Positions 44,302 to 54,833 of a stretch of 64,000 nt of DNA are shown here, piece after piece (position 1 is the first letter of the stretch; the number at the start of each line of letters is the position of its first letter). Both the position numbers and the translations under genes were made by a program. The stretch is from Roseovarius sp. EL26 (GTDB lineage Bacteria > Pseudomonadota > Alphaproteobacteria > Rhodobacterales > Rhodobacteraceae), in the NCBI RefSeq assembly GCF_900327775.1, contig NZ_OUMZ01000007.1:917606-981605 (forward strand), read 5' to 3'. The notes under the pieces are model-generated. The model saw only the letters and a program-made list of their open reading frames with translations, ran no database searches and was not told the DNA's origin.

Positions 44302-45192
44302 TTATTCCACATTCTGTACTTGTTCACGCATCTGGTCGATGACGGTTTTCAGCTCAAGCCCGATAGCGGTCAATGCACTATTTTGCGCCTTGGAACACAG
44401 CGTATTGGCTTCACGATTGAATTCCTGCGCCAGAAAATCAAGCTTACGCCCCACGGGGGACCCCTTGGCTATCAAATCACGAGCCGCAGTAATATGGGCG
44501 CGCAGCCGGTCCAGTTCTTCCGTGATATCGGTTTTTACCGCTAGCATGGCAAGCTCTTGCGCAATGCGTGTCTCATCAGTGCCATCGGTATTGTCCATTA
44601 CCCGTGCCAATGACGCACGAAAGGCCGCTTGCATGTCATCACGGCGTTCTTCCAGTACGTCACCTGCCGCCGTGGTCAGTGTATCGATCTGATCCATCTG
44701 GCCCTGTAGCACCTCAGTTAAGGCCTGCCCTTCGGTGGCGCGCATGGCGATGAAGCTCTGCAAAAGCGGCTCAAAGTCTTTTTGCAATACGGCCAACAGA
44801 GCCTTGGTATCTTGATCATTGGAACGGTTTTCCAATACGCCCCGGATTGACAGAACATCGGCCGACGTGGCGGGTGCCAAAGACACGCCCGCTGTCATCG
44901 CCTGTTGTTCAACCTCGGCCATATGGGTCAGAATGCCAGTCAAGTTGGCCTGATTGATACTTTGGGTGGTTTCCATCTCGTCCGACTGGATCCGTAATGA
45001 GAGCGAAACGTTTCCTCGCCCCAATGCCTTGCCCATTCGGGCGCGCAGCGCGGCCTCTAACCCATCAACCCAGTCTGGCACCCGTTGGCGAATATCCAGA
45101 CCTTTGCCATTCACACTTCGCAATTCCCAAGTCCAGGAATACCGCGCATCGCTGCCTTTGGCCGACGCAAAGCCCGTCATAGAATTTAGCAA
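44302..45192 (-). CDS. YicC-family endoribonuclease-like protein
   Basis: Protein of about 296 residues of the YicC/YloC family: N-terminal SMTGFASAKG, central RSVNGKGLDIRQRVPD and the C-terminal GRKLDFLAQEFNREANTLCSKA followed by a typical end. The family includes endoribonucleases (YicC in E. coli acts on small RNA). The frame is open upstream, but the TTG at 45192, four codons before SMTGF, sits behind AGGAGG and gives the usual N-terminus; the ATG four codons later is too far from that site. It heads the yicC-gmk-gammaCA group. Confidence 0.88.
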   Translation of the reverse strand: MLNSMTGFASAKGSDARYSWTWELRSVNGKGLDIRQRVPDWVDGLEAALRARMGKALGRGNVSLSLRIQSDEMETTQSINQANLTGILTHMAEVEQQAMTAGVSLAPATSADVLSIRGVLENRSNDQDTKALLAVLQKDFEPLLQSFIAMRATEGQALTEVLQGQMDQIDTLTTAAGDVLEERRDDMQAAFRASLARVMDNTDGTDETRIAQELAMLAVKTDITEELDRLRAHITAARDLIAKGSPVGRKLDFLAQEFNREANTLCSKAQNSALTAIGLELKTVIDQMREQVQNVE

Positions 45193-45389
45193 ACCTGCCT
45201 CCTGCGCTGCTACTCTTCTCCTATCCATTTGCCGGACGGCTGACAAGAACTGTCCGGCGTTCACGACCTTGCTGCGTTAACCAGTTGTTAGGTTTTCACA
45301 ACAAATCATCGCAAAACTATGGCAAATTCTACGCGAATTGAAATGACCCCACGAGATGGCGCTACAGCCATCTGAGGATGGAGAGGCTT

Positions 45390-46082
45390 ATGCGAGACGA
45401 TTTATTAAACGCGATCCAGGACATGAAGCAGGATGAGGATGACAGCCCTCTCTTTCGCCGTCAATTGCGATTGATGCGTCATTACTGGGATAGCAAATGC
45501 GAGGACGGCCAGATCCCTAAGCGGAGCATGATTAACCCACAGGGCATCACGTCATTGCTAGGTTCATCCTTTATCGCCGAAAAAATTGCCCCCGGCATGG
45601 CCCGGTTTCGGATGGCAGGAACACACCTGTCTGATTTGATGGGCATGGATGTGCGCGGTATGCCTGTCAGCAGCTTCATCGCCCAACCTGATCGTGCGCA
45701 GTTTTCTGACCTGCTGGTGGACCTGTTCGAGACCCCGGCTAGTCTGACATTTAACCTGCGCAGCATTTCGAAACCTGGTGCACCCGATCTTCATGGTCGC
45801 CTGTTGCTATTGCCCTTGCGCAGCGATCTTAGCGATACATCGCGAGCGTTAGGGTGTTTTTTGACCCAAAATCAGAGCCACAGACAAAGCATTGGGATCT
45901 ACCAAGTCCAAGCAGAGACTGGCCCACGGCGATTTCAGATCACCAAAAGTAACGTGGAACCAGTCGAGATTGGCACCGGCACTAATTTGCGGTTGATCAC
46001 CAAGACTGCAACACCTGCCGTCACAGGAAAGACCACGGCAACAGAAGGCGAGCGCCCTTATTTGAGGCTCGTTAAAACGTAA
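45390..46082 (+). CDS. PAS-domain protein
   Basis: Protein of 230 residues with a single PAS domain (about residues 40-150). The domain is of the type found in short Rhodobacterales PAS proteins (WDSKCEDGQIPKRSMINPQG; MARFRMAGTHLSDLMGMDVRG). There is no kinase or DNA-binding domain, and the C-terminal 70 residues are polar. The ATG at 45390 has GAGAGG upstream and is preferred to the one at 45378. It is followed by a terminator and stands alone between yicC and the DAHP synthase gene. The function is unknown; a sensor or adaptor role is inferred from the domain. Confidence 0.78.
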   Translation: MRDDLLNAIQDMKQDEDDSPLFRRQLRLMRHYWDSKCEDGQIPKRSMINPQGITSLLGSSFIAEKIAPGMARFRMAGTHLSDLMGMDVRGMPVSSFIAQPDRAQFSDLLVDLFETPASLTFNLRSISKPGAPDLHGRLLLLPLRSDLSDTSRALGCFLTQNQSHRQSIGIYQVQAETGPRRFQITKSNVEPVEIGTGTNLRLITKTATPAVTGKTTATEGERPYLRLVKT

Positions 46083-46121
46083 GAGTATTCGGTTTCAAGA
46101 GTTGTGATCTGTAACGAGTAA

Positions 46122-46160
46122 GGCCCGACGCATCGTTCAATGCGCCGGGCCTATTTTATT
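46122..46160 (+). terminator. Terminator after the PAS gene
   Basis: Hairpin GGCCCGACGCAT-CGTTCA-ATGCGCCGGGCC with one A:C mismatch, followed by TATTTTATTTG on the plus strand. It separates the PAS gene from the convergent DAHP synthase gene. Confidence 0.8.
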
Positions 46161-46194
46161 TGTTACCCAAGATTATTGGCAACACGGGTGCCTG

Positions 46195-47565
46195 TTATAC
46201 GGCTTGTGCCGCCAGACGGTTTTCACGCAGGTCTGACAATTCCTCGGCGACGAGGAAGGCCAATTCCAGCGACTGACTGGCATTCAAACGTGGATCACAA
46301 GCGGTATGATAGCGATCAGACAGGTCCTCTTCGCTGACGGCACGCATACCGCCGATGCATTCGGTCACATCTTGACCGGTCATCTCGAAATGCACGCCGC
46401 CGGGGATTGTTCCCTCGGCCTTGTGCACACCAAAGAAGTCACGCACTTCGCGCAGAACCGATTCAAACGGCCGGGTTTTGTAACCGGTGGCCGATTTGAT
46501 CGTGTTGCCGTGCATCGGGTCACAAACCCAAACCACATTGGCACCCTCTTCCTCAACCGCTTTGACCAGACGTGGCAGGTGCTCACCGACATTGCCCGCA
46601 CCAAAACGTGCGATCAGGGTCAGGCGACCGGCCTCATTCTCTGGGTTCAGCTTGGACATCAGAACCTTCAAGTCATCAGCCGTGGTGGTTGGACCACATT
46701 TCAGACCAATTGGGTTCAACACGCCACGGGCAAATTCGACATGTGCACCGTCAGGCTGGCGGGTGCGATCACCGATCCAGATCATGTGACCAGAGCCAGC
46801 CAGCCATTTGCCGGATGTGGAATCCAGGCGTGTCAGCGCTTCTTCATATTCCAACAACAAGCTTTCATGGCTGGTGTAGAAATCAACCGTTTGCAGGCTG
46901 TGTGCTGTGTCACTGTTTATGCCAGCTGCGCGCATAAAATCGAGCGTATCGCTGATCCGGTTGGCCATATCACGGTAGCGCGCAGCCTTTTCACCTTCAG
47001 TAAAGCCCAAGGTCCAAGCGTGCACTTGATGGATATCTGCATAGCCGCCGGTTGAAAATGCACGCAACAGGTTCAGCGTCGCCGCCGATTGTGTATAGGC
47101 TTGCAACATCTTGTCTGGGTTCGGGATACGCGACTCGGATGTGAACGCCAGATCATTAATGATATCACCACGGTAGCTGGGTAACTCAATCCCATCGATC
47201 ACCTCAGTTGGTGCACTACGTGGCTTGGCAAACTGACCAGCCATCCGGCCAACCTTGACCACAGGCACTTTGGCACCATGGGTCAGAACCATCGCCATTT
47301 GCAGCATCACCTTGAAGGTATCGCGGATCGCATCGGCGCTAAATTGGTCAAATGCCTCAGCACAATCCCCACCTTGCAACAAAAATGCCTCGCCTCGTGA
47401 TGCGGCCCCGAGCGCGGCTTTCAATCGACGCGCTTCGCCAGCAAACACGAGCGGAGGATACTGTGAAAGACGCGCTTCAACCGCGTGCAAAGCATCAGCA
47501 TCGGTATAATCTGGCATCTGAATCCGCGGTTTCGCGCGCCAGTCAGATTTGTGCCAATCGGTCAT
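46195..47565 (-). CDS. Class II 3-deoxy-7-phosphoheptulonate synthase
   Basis: First enzyme of the shikimate pathway (phosphoenolpyruvate plus erythrose 4-phosphate to DAHP), 456 residues, of the plant/mycobacterial class II type. Landmarks are the N-terminal [52 protein letters not shown] (active-site Lys and Arg), [19 protein letters not shown] and [15 protein letters not shown] (metal-binding Asp and His). GGAG lies 8 nt before the ATG. It is monocistronic and convergent with the PAS gene. No attenuator or leader peptide is evident. Confidence 0.94.
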   Translation of the reverse strand: MTDWHKSDWRAKPRIQMPDYTDADALHAVEARLSQYPPLVFAGEARRLKAALGAASRGEAFLLQGGDCAEAFDQFSADAIRDTFKVMLQMAMVLTHGAKVPVVKVGRMAGQFAKPRSAPTEVIDGIELPSYRGDIINDLAFTSESRIPNPDKMLQAYTQSAATLNLLRAFSTGGYADIHQVHAWTLGFTEGEKAARYRDMANRISDTLDFMRAAGINSDTAHSLQTVDFYTSHESLLLEYEEALTRLDSTSGKWLAGSGHMIWIGDRTRQPDGAHVEFARGVLNPIGLKCGPTTTADDLKVLMSKLNPENEAGRLTLIARFGAGNVGEHLPRLVKAVEEEGANVVWVCDPMHGNTIKSATGYKTRPFESVLREVRDFFGVHKAEGTIPGGVHFEMTGQDVTECIGGMRAVSEEDLSDRYHTACDPRLNASQSLELAFLVAEELSDLRENRLAAQAV

Positions 47566-47737
47566 CTTTTTTCTCCGCTTTCAGAATTCTGAACCATCCC
47601 TATACTAGAGCTGTTGGTAAGAGACCATATAGGTCTTGCTGGAATTCTCGCAATCGAGTCGAAGGAATGCTTGTAAATTGCGACAGTTTAGTGAAAGTCG
47701 ACGCGAACAGACCTGAATATGTCGGAGATTCGCCACC

Positions 47738-48739
47738 ATGCGTACAGGTGACGGAAAAGTAAGAGCCGCCGGACAAAACGCCCCACAGCGTTTTGTTTTT
47801 GTGCTGTTGGATAACTTTAGCTTACTAAGCTATGCAGCCGCAATTGAGTGCCTGCGTATTGCCAACCGAATGGCCGAAGAGACCGTCTATGAATGGGTTA
47901 CAACCGGCGATTCAGAGAGCACGGTGAATTGCTCCGCCGGGTCGATCTTTCAACTGGATTCCCCACTGGGCGAGTTGAGTCGTGATGATTGCGTCATGCT
48001 TTGTGGTGGCACTCAAATCCAAAATGCGACCACTAAGAAACTACTGAATTGGGTCCGACGTGAAGCGCGCAAGGGTCTGCGTATTGGTGGACTTTGTACG
48101 GCAGCTTATACCTTGGCCAAAGCCGGGCTGATGAACGGCAAACGTGCGACCATCCATTGGGAAAACCACGATAGTTTCATGGAAGAATTTGATGAGGTCG
48201 AGCTGACCAAATCGGTCTTTATCGTTGACGGCAATCGGATGACTACTGCGGGTGGCACCTCGTCGATTGACCTCATGCTGAAATTGATCGCCGATGATCA
48301 TGGCGAGCAATTGGCAAATGCCGTTGCAGATCAGCTGATCTATTCATCGATCCGCACAGATCAGGACACACAGCGCCTGTCGGTTCCGACCCGGATTGGT
48401 GTGCGGCACCCAAAATTGAGCCAAGTGATCCAGATGATGGAAGCCAATATCGAAGAGCCAATCAGCCCATCGATTCTGGCCAAGGATGTCGGCATGTCGA
48501 CCCGGCAGTTAGAGCGTCTGTTCCGCCGCTATCTGAACCGCAGTCCAAAACGGTACTATATGGAGCTACGGTTGCAAAAAGCGCGTAACCTGTTAATGCA
48601 AACCGACATGACGGTGATCAACGTGGCGCTGGCCTGTGGCTTTGCCTCGCCCTCGCATTTTTCAAAATGCTACCGCGCCCATTATAACACCACACCCTAT
48701 CGCGAACGCGGCACGCAATCGGCACGGTTGTCGGTTTAA
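47738..48739 (+). CDS. GlxA-family transcriptional regulator
   Basis: AraC-type regulator of 333 residues with an N-terminal DJ-1/PfpI amidase-like domain ([40 protein letters not shown] with the nucleophile-elbow Cys). The C-terminal double helix-turn-helix has [20 protein letters not shown] and [20 protein letters not shown]. Relatives such as GbdR and CdhR control glycine betaine, carnitine or dimethylglycine use. No such catabolic gene is next to it here, though an MttB-like gene lies 15 kb away. It overlaps the convergent dxs gene by 4 bp at the stop codons. Confidence 0.9.
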   Translation: MRTGDGKVRAAGQNAPQRFVFVLLDNFSLLSYAAAIECLRIANRMAEETVYEWVTTGDSESTVNCSAGSIFQLDSPLGELSRDDCVMLCGGTQIQNATTKKLLNWVRREARKGLRIGGLCTAAYTLAKAGLMNGKRATIHWENHDSFMEEFDEVELTKSVFIVDGNRMTTAGGTSSIDLMLKLIADDHGEQLANAVADQLIYSSIRTDQDTQRLSVPTRIGVRHPKLSQVIQMMEANIEEPISPSILAKDVGMSTRQLERLFRRYLNRSPKRYYMELRLQKARNLLMQTDMTVINVALACGFASPSHFSKCYRAHYNTTPYRERGTQSARLSV

Positions 48740-50664
48740 GCCCGCTTTCCACTCAACTGCGAAACGCCCAATATATCAAGTACCTTAGCCTCAATATCTG
48801 ACGCATTAAGGGCCGCAACACTGTACATGTCTTCTGGGCTGGATTGGTCGATGAAGATGTCAGGCAGTACCATGGATCGGAACTTAAAACCTTGATCAAA
48901 CACTTCATTTTCCGCCAGTAACTGACTGACATGACTGCCAAAACCGCCAATTGCGCCCTCTTCGATTGTGATCAGCGCTTCGTGATTTTCCACCAAGTCC
49001 AAGATCAATTTTTCATCTAGCGGCTTGGCAAAACGTGCGTCTGCCACGGTTGGCGAAATACCACGCGCTGACAGAGCCTCTGCTGCTTTCATAACTTCAC
49101 CCAGACGGGTGCCAAAGGACAAGATTGCCACTTTTGCACCATCGCGAACGATCCGGCCTTTTCCTATTTCCAGCACGGCGCCGGTTTCCGGCATATCGAC
49201 GCCTTGCCCCTCGCCACGTGGATAACGGAACGCAATTGGTCCACTGTCATGTGCAGCTGCGGTGGCAACCATATGAACCAGTTCTGCCTCATCCGCCGCG
49301 GCCATCACCACCATACCCGGCAGGTTGGTCAAGAATGCTGTGTCAAAGCTGCCTGCATGCGTGGCCCCATCGGCCCCGACAAGCCCGGCACGGTCAATCG
49401 CAAAGCGCACAGGCAGGCGCTGGATGGCAACATCATGCACCACTTGGTCATAGCCACGCTGTAGGAAGGTCGAATAAAGCGCGCAGAATGGACGCAAGCC
49501 GCCGGCAGCTAAACCCGCAGCAAATGTCACGGCATGTTGCTCGGCAATTCCGACATCAAAACAACGGCTTGGATAACGCTTCTCAAACAGATCCAAACCA
49601 GTTCCGTCCGGCATAGCCGCAGTTACGGCGCAGATTTTATCATCCTTGGCCGCATGATCCAACAACGCCTCAGAAAACACTTTGGTATAGCTTGGCGCGT
49701 TTGATGGTGTTTTCTTTTGCACCCCGGTTAGAACGTCGAACTTTGCCGTCGCATGGCCACCGTCGCGGGCGTTTTCCGCAGGGGCGTAGCCCTTACCTTT
49801 TTTTGTAGTGATATGGATCAGGATTGGCCCTGTGGCCCGTTCCTGTACGGTGCGTAGCACTGGCAGTAGTTGCTCCATATCATGACCATCGATGGGGCCA
49901 ACGTAAGAGAATCCCAGCTCCTCGAACAACGTGCCGCCAACAGCCATACCTTTGAGCATCTCTTTAGCCCGTTTGGCACCCTCTTGGAATGGTCCTGGCA
50001 AAAGCGAGACAGCACCTTTAGCAGCCGCTTTGAATTCTTGAAACGGTTCGCCAGCATAAAGTCTTGAAAGGTAAGATGAAAGTGCGCCAACAGGCGGAGC
50101 AATCGACATTTCATTATCGTTTAAAATTACGATTAAGCGTTTTTTCAGATGACCCGCGTTGTTCAATGCTTCAAACGCCATGCCAGCACTCATGGCGCCA
50201 TCACCGATGACCGCGATTGCATCGCCATGCCCAGTGTCACAGGCACCACCTAGGTCGCGTGCCACGGCAAAACCAAGAGCGGCACTGATCGATGTTGAGC
50301 TGTGTGCCGCACCAAAGGGATCGTAGGGTGATTCTGATCGTTTGGTGAACCCGCTCACACCATGTTTCTGGCGCAAGGTCCGCATCCGATCACGACGCCC
50401 GGTCAAGATCTTATGCGGATAGCATTGATGGCTTACATCCCAAATGATCTTATCTTTTGGTGCATCAAACACCGCATGCAGCGCCACAGTCAGCTCAACA
50501 ACACCAAGGCCAGCCCCAAGGTGCCCGCCAGTCTCTGAGACAACAGAAATAGTTTCAGCGCGAACTTCATCCGCAAGCTGCTTCAAATGCGCGTCACTGA
50601 ACTGCTTGAGATCCGCTGGGCTTGCCACCTGATCCAGCAAGGGGGTTTTGGGGCGGTCAGACAT
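48736..50664 (-). CDS. dxs: 1-deoxy-D-xylulose-5-phosphate synthase
   Basis: Thiamine-diphosphate enzyme of 642 residues making DXP from pyruvate and glyceraldehyde 3-phosphate, the first step of the MEP isoprenoid route. Visible features are the substrate His in [34 protein letters not shown], the ThDP motif [18 protein letters not shown] to ILNDNEMSI, and the transketolase pyrimidine domain with [17 protein letters not shown]. The ATG at 50664 is chosen over one at 50688 on family length and the GGGA upstream. It follows ispA by 40 bp in the xseB-ispA-dxs operon. Confidence 0.96.
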   Translation of the reverse strand: MSDRPKTPLLDQVASPADLKQFSDAHLKQLADEVRAETISVVSETGGHLGAGLGVVELTVALHAVFDAPKDKIIWDVSHQCYPHKILTGRRDRMRTLRQKHGVSGFTKRSESPYDPFGAAHSSTSISAALGFAVARDLGGACDTGHGDAIAVIGDGAMSAGMAFEALNNAGHLKKRLIVILNDNEMSIAPPVGALSSYLSRLYAGEPFQEFKAAAKGAVSLLPGPFQEGAKRAKEMLKGMAVGGTLFEELGFSYVGPIDGHDMEQLLPVLRTVQERATGPILIHITTKKGKGYAPAENARDGGHATAKFDVLTGVQKKTPSNAPSYTKVFSEALLDHAAKDDKICAVTAAMPDGTGLDLFEKRYPSRCFDVGIAEQHAVTFAAGLAAGGLRPFCALYSTFLQRGYDQVVHDVAIQRLPVRFAIDRAGLVGADGATHAGSFDTAFLTNLPGMVVMAAADEAELVHMVATAAAHDSGPIAFRYPRGEGQGVDMPETGAVLEIGKGRIVRDGAKVAILSFGTRLGEVMKAAEALSARGISPTVADARFAKPLDEKLILDLVENHEALITIEEGAIGGFGSHVSQLLAENEVFDQGFKFRSMVLPDIFIDQSSPEDMYSVAALNASDIEAKVLDILGVSQLSGKRA

Positions 50665-50704
50665 GGGGCGGTGTCCCTTCTTGGTCAAATCGGGTCATAC
50701 CGGT

Positions 50705-51580
50705 TCACTTTTGACGCGAGATAACAAAGCGCGCGAGTTGCTGCAACATGTCTGCGTCATTTCCATATATAGATAGGGCGTCACAGGCCTGATCGACAAG
50801 GGCTGAGGCGCGATGTTTTGCCCCATCTAGTCCCAAAAGAGATACAAAAGTCGCTTTTCCGGCGGCGGCATCCTTGCCAACGGCTTTGCCAACTTCGGAG
50901 GCGTCACCGATTACATCTATGATGTCATCCTGAATTTGAAACGCCAGTCCAAGCGCCTGCGCAAATGTTGACAAGGCTTCGGTTGAGGCACCCACCATCA
51001 CCGCGCCTGTTGTTGCCGACCATTCAATCAAAGCACCAGTTTTACCGGCTTGCAAATGGGTGATCTGCTCTAAATTCAGTGGGATTTCGGCGGTTTCGGC
51101 GGCAATGTCAAGTGATTGTCCAAGCACCATCCCCTGCCCGCCAGCGGCCCGTGCCAGCCCAAGCCCAAGGGCGGCTTGCGCCTGTGCTGTTTCAGCGCCC
51201 CCTGGGTGCAACACCAGCTCAAACGCCAGAGATTGCAGCGCATCACCAGCCAAAGTTGCGGTCGCTTCGTCCCATTTTACATGTACAGTAGGTTGGCCGC
51301 GACGCAGCGCATCATCATCCATGCAAGGCATATCGTCATGCACAAGGCTGTAAGCATGCATCGCCTCGATCCCGCTGGCGGGCCAGATCGCACGCGCCTC
51401 AGGCACACCATGCAACTTAGCAGATTCAGTCACCAAAAAGGCGCGCACCCGTTTGCCGCCCGAGACAGCGTATTGCATCGCCTGTGCCACCTGACCATCG
51501 CCAAACGGCACAAGAGCCTGCTCCAAATGCGTCTGAACCCGGGCCGCGAGCCCAGTCAAAGCCTCATGCATAGTGCTCAC
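50705..51580 (-). CDS. ispA: Polyprenyl synthetase (FPP/GGPP synthase)
   Basis: All-helical prenyl transferase of 291 residues condensing isopentenyl diphosphate with allylic diphosphates. The first Asp-rich motif is HDDMPCMDDDALRRGQPTVH and the second is FQIQDDIIDVIGDAS. The Lys and Arg ligands (GGKRVRAFL) and the KTGALIEWSA segment are in place. The small length and the DDxxxxD form fit the short-chain (FPP/GGPP) type. It starts at a GTG overlapping the xseB stop by 4 bp (GTGA), so translation is coupled to xseB. Confidence 0.94.
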   Translation of the reverse strand: MSTMHEALTGLAARVQTHLEQALVPFGDGQVAQAMQYAVSGGKRVRAFLVTESAKLHGVPEARAIWPASGIEAMHAYSLVHDDMPCMDDDALRRGQPTVHVKWDEATATLAGDALQSLAFELVLHPGGAETAQAQAALGLGLARAAGGQGMVLGQSLDIAAETAEIPLNLEQITHLQAGKTGALIEWSATTGAVMVGASTEALSTFAQALGLAFQIQDDIIDVIGDASEVGKAVGKDAAAGKATFVSLLGLDGAKHRASALVDQACDALSIYGNDADMLQQLARFVISRQK

Positions 51581-51819
51581 AACTCTTCGACGGGGGTCGT
51601 GCCGGTGGGTTGACCGTCGCGGTCCAGCGTCAGCGCTGCCACTTTTTCCTCGGCCCGCTTCAGCTCAGCCTCACAATGCTTTTTCAGGGCATCACCCCGC
51701 TCATAAAGCGCGATAGAGGCCTCTAATGCGACATCCCCGCGTTCCAGCTTGCCGACAACATGCTCCAGCTCTTTCATCGCCTCTTCGAATGACATTTCTA
51801 CTACGGGTGTGTCGGTCAT
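51577..51819 (-). CDS. xseB: Exodeoxyribonuclease VII small subunit
   Basis: Small helical protein of 80 residues. The family motif is SFEEAMKELEHVVGKLERGD, followed by SIALYERGDALKKHCEAELK and RAEEKV. It is the regulatory subunit that pairs with XseA to degrade single-stranded DNA. The ATG at 51819 has AGGA 6 nt ahead; the open frame continues upstream but without support. It is first in the xseB-ispA-dxs operon and divergent from the phosphotransferase gene. Confidence 0.93.
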   Translation of the reverse strand: MTDTPVVEMSFEEAMKELEHVVGKLERGDVALEASIALYERGDALKKHCEAELKRAEEKVAALTLDRDGQPTGTTPVEEL

Positions 51820-51916
51820 GGGGAATCCTGCATTCTTTGTTTGAGGCACAATAACGCTGCTATGGACTGGGTTCAATTCGGTTGACGCCCTGTTGTGGCT
51901 CAGAAAAGATACACCA

Positions 51917-52885
51917 ATGCAAAAAACCAACGATAATCATGATCTGTCAAAATTGGACGCCACGCTTTTATTAGCAGAGCAGCTTGAAGTCATGATTGAT
52001 GAGGTACCCGAATTGAAAGACGCACACATCGAAGAGATGCTGCGTATTGTGCCAGAAAAACGCGCATTGATGCGTGGCACCCTGAATGAGCGGGATGTGG
52101 TTTTTCGCATGCATTTGGGATCATCAAATCAAACGGCAACGCGGGAGTGGCAAGAATATCAACGCATTTGGCCCTTTATGTGTGAGGGTGCATACACAGT
52201 TTGCGAACCAATATTATTCTTAAGTGAATACAACCTTTTGATTTTGCAAGCTATTGATGGCACATCCTTTTTGCGTGTGTTGCGCAAATCCAATCACGAT
52301 GAGAAATCGACACACTTGGAAACGGCAGCACGTTGGCTGAAACACTACATGTCAGTTTCAGAGCATGACGAACAAACCACCCATCGTCGTTGGATCAAGA
52401 GAGCTCGTGATATCCACGAAGCCAAAACGCTCGCGCGCTTTAAGCCCGTAAAAGATTGTATTTTAAACGAGTTAGAGAGGTTAGCCCGCTATTTCGATGA
52501 GAGAACCTGGCGCACGGCAATTTGCCATGGGGATTTCCATTCTAACAATCTGATTCATCGTGAAACAACGTTGGTTGGTTTCGACATTGGCCGATCTGGG
52601 CGTAGCCCAATTTACCGCGATATGGCGCGTTTTTTGTCGCATCTTGCCCTACGAGACAATAACACGCCAGACGTGCAATACCTTGGTGTGAGCCAAACCG
52701 GATTTTCGACATTTTGCCGCGTTTTTGATTTGGATCAAGATGAACGGGAGATTGCTCTCCCAATCATGATTGGTTGCGACGCATTGCTACGGCCTGAAAC
52801 TTTGGGGCAAACAACGCAGAGTACCACCAAATCCGAAGCATTTTGCCAAGCCTTGTTAAAGGACCTATCTCAGATCCGCACCTAG
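51917..52885 (+). CDS. Aminoglycoside/choline-kinase-like phosphotransferase
   Basis: Protein of 322 residues with the protein-kinase-like APH fold. The catalytic loop is [14 protein letters not shown] (HGDxxxxN) and the metal-binding Asp is in [20 protein letters not shown]. The N-terminal lobe is less conserved ([20 protein letters not shown] holds a plausible Lys/Arg region). The true substrate is unknown; such genes often act on sugars or lipid head groups rather than antibiotics. Its end overlaps the HerA-like gene by 4 bp at the stops. The ATG at 51917 is chosen over 51893. Confidence 0.75.
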   Translation: MQKTNDNHDLSKLDATLLLAEQLEVMIDEVPELKDAHIEEMLRIVPEKRALMRGTLNERDVVFRMHLGSSNQTATREWQEYQRIWPFMCEGAYTVCEPILFLSEYNLLILQAIDGTSFLRVLRKSNHDEKSTHLETAARWLKHYMSVSEHDEQTTHRRWIKRARDIHEAKTLARFKPVKDCILNELERLARYFDERTWRTAICHGDFHSNNLIHRETTLVGFDIGRSGRSPIYRDMARFLSHLALRDNNTPDVQYLGVSQTGFSTFCRVFDLDQDEREIALPIMIGCDALLRPETLGQTTQSTTKSEAFCQALLKDLSQIRT

Positions 52886-54423
52886 CGTCCTTTGAACAGA
52901 CCACCAAGAATACCACGCACAATCCGCCGCCCAGTTGTGCCCTTTAGCTCTTTGAGCACTGCGTTTGTTACCGCGTCACCAAATTGCTGACCCATGCTGC
53001 GATCACGACTGCTGGAGCGTTTGATCCGACTGCCAGAGTAGCGGCGTGCGGTGTTGAATTCACGCTCCATCGGAGGTAATTCTTCGGCTTCCGTTTCAGC
53101 AACTTCTGCTTCGCTTGCCGCAGCCTGTGCCCGCCCTGCCAGAATTTCATAGGCCGACTTGCGATCTTTGAGGGTTTCGTATTTTCCCGCAACTGGGGAT
53201 GCCTGTATCAGCTCTTTACGTTTTGATGAATCTATCGGACCAAGCTTGGAGGACGGCGGGCGGATCAACGTGCGCTCTACCACACCCGGCGCTCCCTTAG
53301 CCTCCAGCATCGAGGTCACAGCTTCCCCTGTACCGACGTCACGTATCGCATCGACAGTGTCAAATCGTGGGTTTGGGCGATAGGTTTCTGCCGCTCGGGT
53401 CAAGGCCTTTCGATCGCGGGCGGTAAAGGCACGCAAAGCGTGCTGGACCCGGTTACCCAGTTGACCAAGGATGTCTTCGGGCACGTCATCCGGGTTTTGG
53501 GTGATGAAGTAGATGCCAACCCCTTTGGAGCGGATCAAGCGAGCGACTTGTTCAACCTTATCGACCAGTGCTTTGGGCGCATCGTCAAATAACAGGTGCG
53601 CCTCGTCAAAGAAAAACACCAGCTTGGGTTTGTCCGGGTCGCCAACCTCTGGCAATGTTTCAAACAACTCGCTCAGCAGCCACAACAGAAAAGTCGCATA
53701 AAGCTTGGGCGATCCCATCAATTGATCTGCGGCGAGAATATTGATGTTGCCCCGACCATCCGGTGCGGTTTTCATCAGGTCGGCAAGTTCAAGCGCGGGT
53801 TCACCAAAGAGTTTTGTTCCGCCCTGATTTTCCAGCACCAATAGCTGCCGTTGAATAGCCCCAACAGATTGTGGGGAAATGTTGCCATATCGCAGTGACA
53901 GCTTATCTTTGTTTTCGCCGACCCAAACCAGCAATGATTGCAGGTCCTTAAGATCTAGCAATGGCAGTCCCTCTTCATCTGCCACACGAAAGGCGATATT
54001 GATCACCCCTTCTTGCGCATCTGTCAGCTCTAGCAGGCGCGATAGCAATAATGGGCCCATTTCAGAAACCGTGGTGCGGACGGGGTGACCCTGTTCGCCT
54101 AGTAAATCCCAAAATACGACCGGGAATGCGGTATAGACGTAATCAGCAAACCCAATGGTCTGCGCTCGATCAGTAAAGGCCTGATGTAGCTTGAACTCTT
54201 CACTGCCCGTATCGCCCAGCCCTGACAGGTCACCTTTGACATCAGACAAGAAAACAGGCACGCCTGCGGCTGAAAACCCTTCCGCTAGGATCTGCAGGGT
54301 TACTGTCTTCCCTGTCCCCGTCGCCCCGGCAATCAACCCGTGTCGGTTTGCATATTTAAGTGAAAGACCTTGTTGAACGCCGTAGTTTTCACCACCACCG
54401 CCAATAAATACGCTTTTTTCCAC
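52882..54423 (-). CDS. HerA-like DUF853 ATPase (YjgR family)
   Basis: P-loop ATPase of 513 residues of the DUF853/YjgR type. It has Walker A ([20 protein letters not shown]), Walker B ([19 protein letters not shown]), the sensor segment [19 protein letters not shown] and an Arg-finger-like region in [20 protein letters not shown]. The C-terminal 100 residues are Ser/Arg-rich and basic. Relatives belong to the HerA/FtsK superfamily, but the cellular role of YjgR proteins is unknown. It has no NurA-type partner here, so a HerA-NurA DNA-processing pair is not indicated. Confidence 0.88.
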   Translation of the reverse strand: MEKSVFIGGGGENYGVQQGLSLKYANRHGLIAGATGTGKTVTLQILAEGFSAAGVPVFLSDVKGDLSGLGDTGSEEFKLHQAFTDRAQTIGFADYVYTAFPVVFWDLLGEQGHPVRTTVSEMGPLLLSRLLELTDAQEGVINIAFRVADEEGLPLLDLKDLQSLLVWVGENKDKLSLRYGNISPQSVGAIQRQLLVLENQGGTKLFGEPALELADLMKTAPDGRGNINILAADQLMGSPKLYATFLLWLLSELFETLPEVGDPDKPKLVFFFDEAHLLFDDAPKALVDKVEQVARLIRSKGVGIYFITQNPDDVPEDILGQLGNRVQHALRAFTARDRKALTRAAETYRPNPRFDTVDAIRDVGTGEAVTSMLEAKGAPGVVERTLIRPPSSKLGPIDSSKRKELIQASPVAGKYETLKDRKSAYEILAGRAQAAASEAEVAETEAEELPPMEREFNTARRYSGSRIKRSSSRDRSMGQQFGDAVTNAVLKELKGTTGRRIVRGILGGLFKGR

Positions 54424-54479
54424 GACGTTACCCCTGTCTTACTTTTTTCACGATGTGAACATACTAAGTTAAGAGTTTC

Positions 54480-54578
54480 TGGCTAGTCTGAAAACCTACC
54501 CAAACCCTATCTATTAGCGTGTTTTGGGTAATTTCCTCCCTGTCAGACTGGCCGCGCCTTCGGGTGCGGCGCTTTTTT
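54480..54578 (+). ncRNA. Candidate small RNA with terminator (1)
   Basis: The gap upstream of ialB contains no gene, yet it holds a strong plus-strand terminator (GCCGCGCC-TTCG-GGTGCGGC then GCTTTTTT, 54551-54578) with no open frame before it. Ahead of it is a hairpin (ACCCAAA to TTTGGGT, 54498-54530) and an unpaired CCTCCCTGTC. This layout suggests a short stand-alone RNA. The 5' end is not defined; I see no clear promoter. Confidence 0.4.
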
Positions 54579-54636
54579 GTACAATTTTTGCCTTTAAACT
54601 GTTGACCCAAATGAGGATCTGCCCTAGCGTCGCCAT

Positions 54637-54715
54637 CAATGAATAAGTCGGCCTGTCCGACAGGGAGAGATGAGGAAAAGAGATTGTGTAATCTCTTTTC
54701 CTTTTTCTTTTTATA
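54637..54715 (+). ncRNA. Candidate small RNA with terminator (2)
   Basis: A 12-bp hairpin (GGAAAAGAGATT-GTGT-AATCTCTTTTCC) followed by TTTTTCTTTTT is a very strong plus-strand terminator, again with no gene before it. A hairpin GTCGG-CCTGT-CCGAC (54647-54661) precedes it. A TTGACC box at 54602 with a possible TAGCGT 17 nt later could be its promoter. The stretch GTCCGACAGGGAG is complementary to the CTCCCTGTCAGAC stretch of the first candidate at 12 of 13 positions. It ends about 120 bp before ialB, so a 5'-leader role is the alternative. Confidence 0.5.
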
Positions 54716-54833
54716 GCAAGCCTTTAAGTGGCAATATTTTGCCTCACCAGCCAGTAATGAGCAGGATATAGCCTGACACACCGTTTGGGCTGTGGTAGGC
54801 CCTGCGCAAATCAATTGGAACAATAGGACCAAA

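Noticed and set aside
46306..47055. A 249-codon open frame on the plus strand opposite the DAHP synthase gene
   Set aside because: It is fully antisense to a strongly conserved enzyme, has no ribosome site, and its composition (many His, Cys, Arg, Gln) is that of a shadow frame.
51917..52885. An aminoglycoside resistance gene
   Set aside because: Only the general phosphotransferase motifs are present and the context is housekeeping; nothing points to antibiotic modification.
52882..54423. A HerA-type DNA repair or anti-phage module
   Set aside because: The protein is a DUF853/YjgR-type ATPase and has no NurA or SIR2 partner beside it, so a defence system is not supported.
54464..54832. A 122-codon minus-strand frame covering the terminators upstream of ialB
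   Set aside because: Its sequence is Lys/Arg low-complexity produced by reading hairpins and T-runs in reverse; terminators and candidate RNAs explain the region better.
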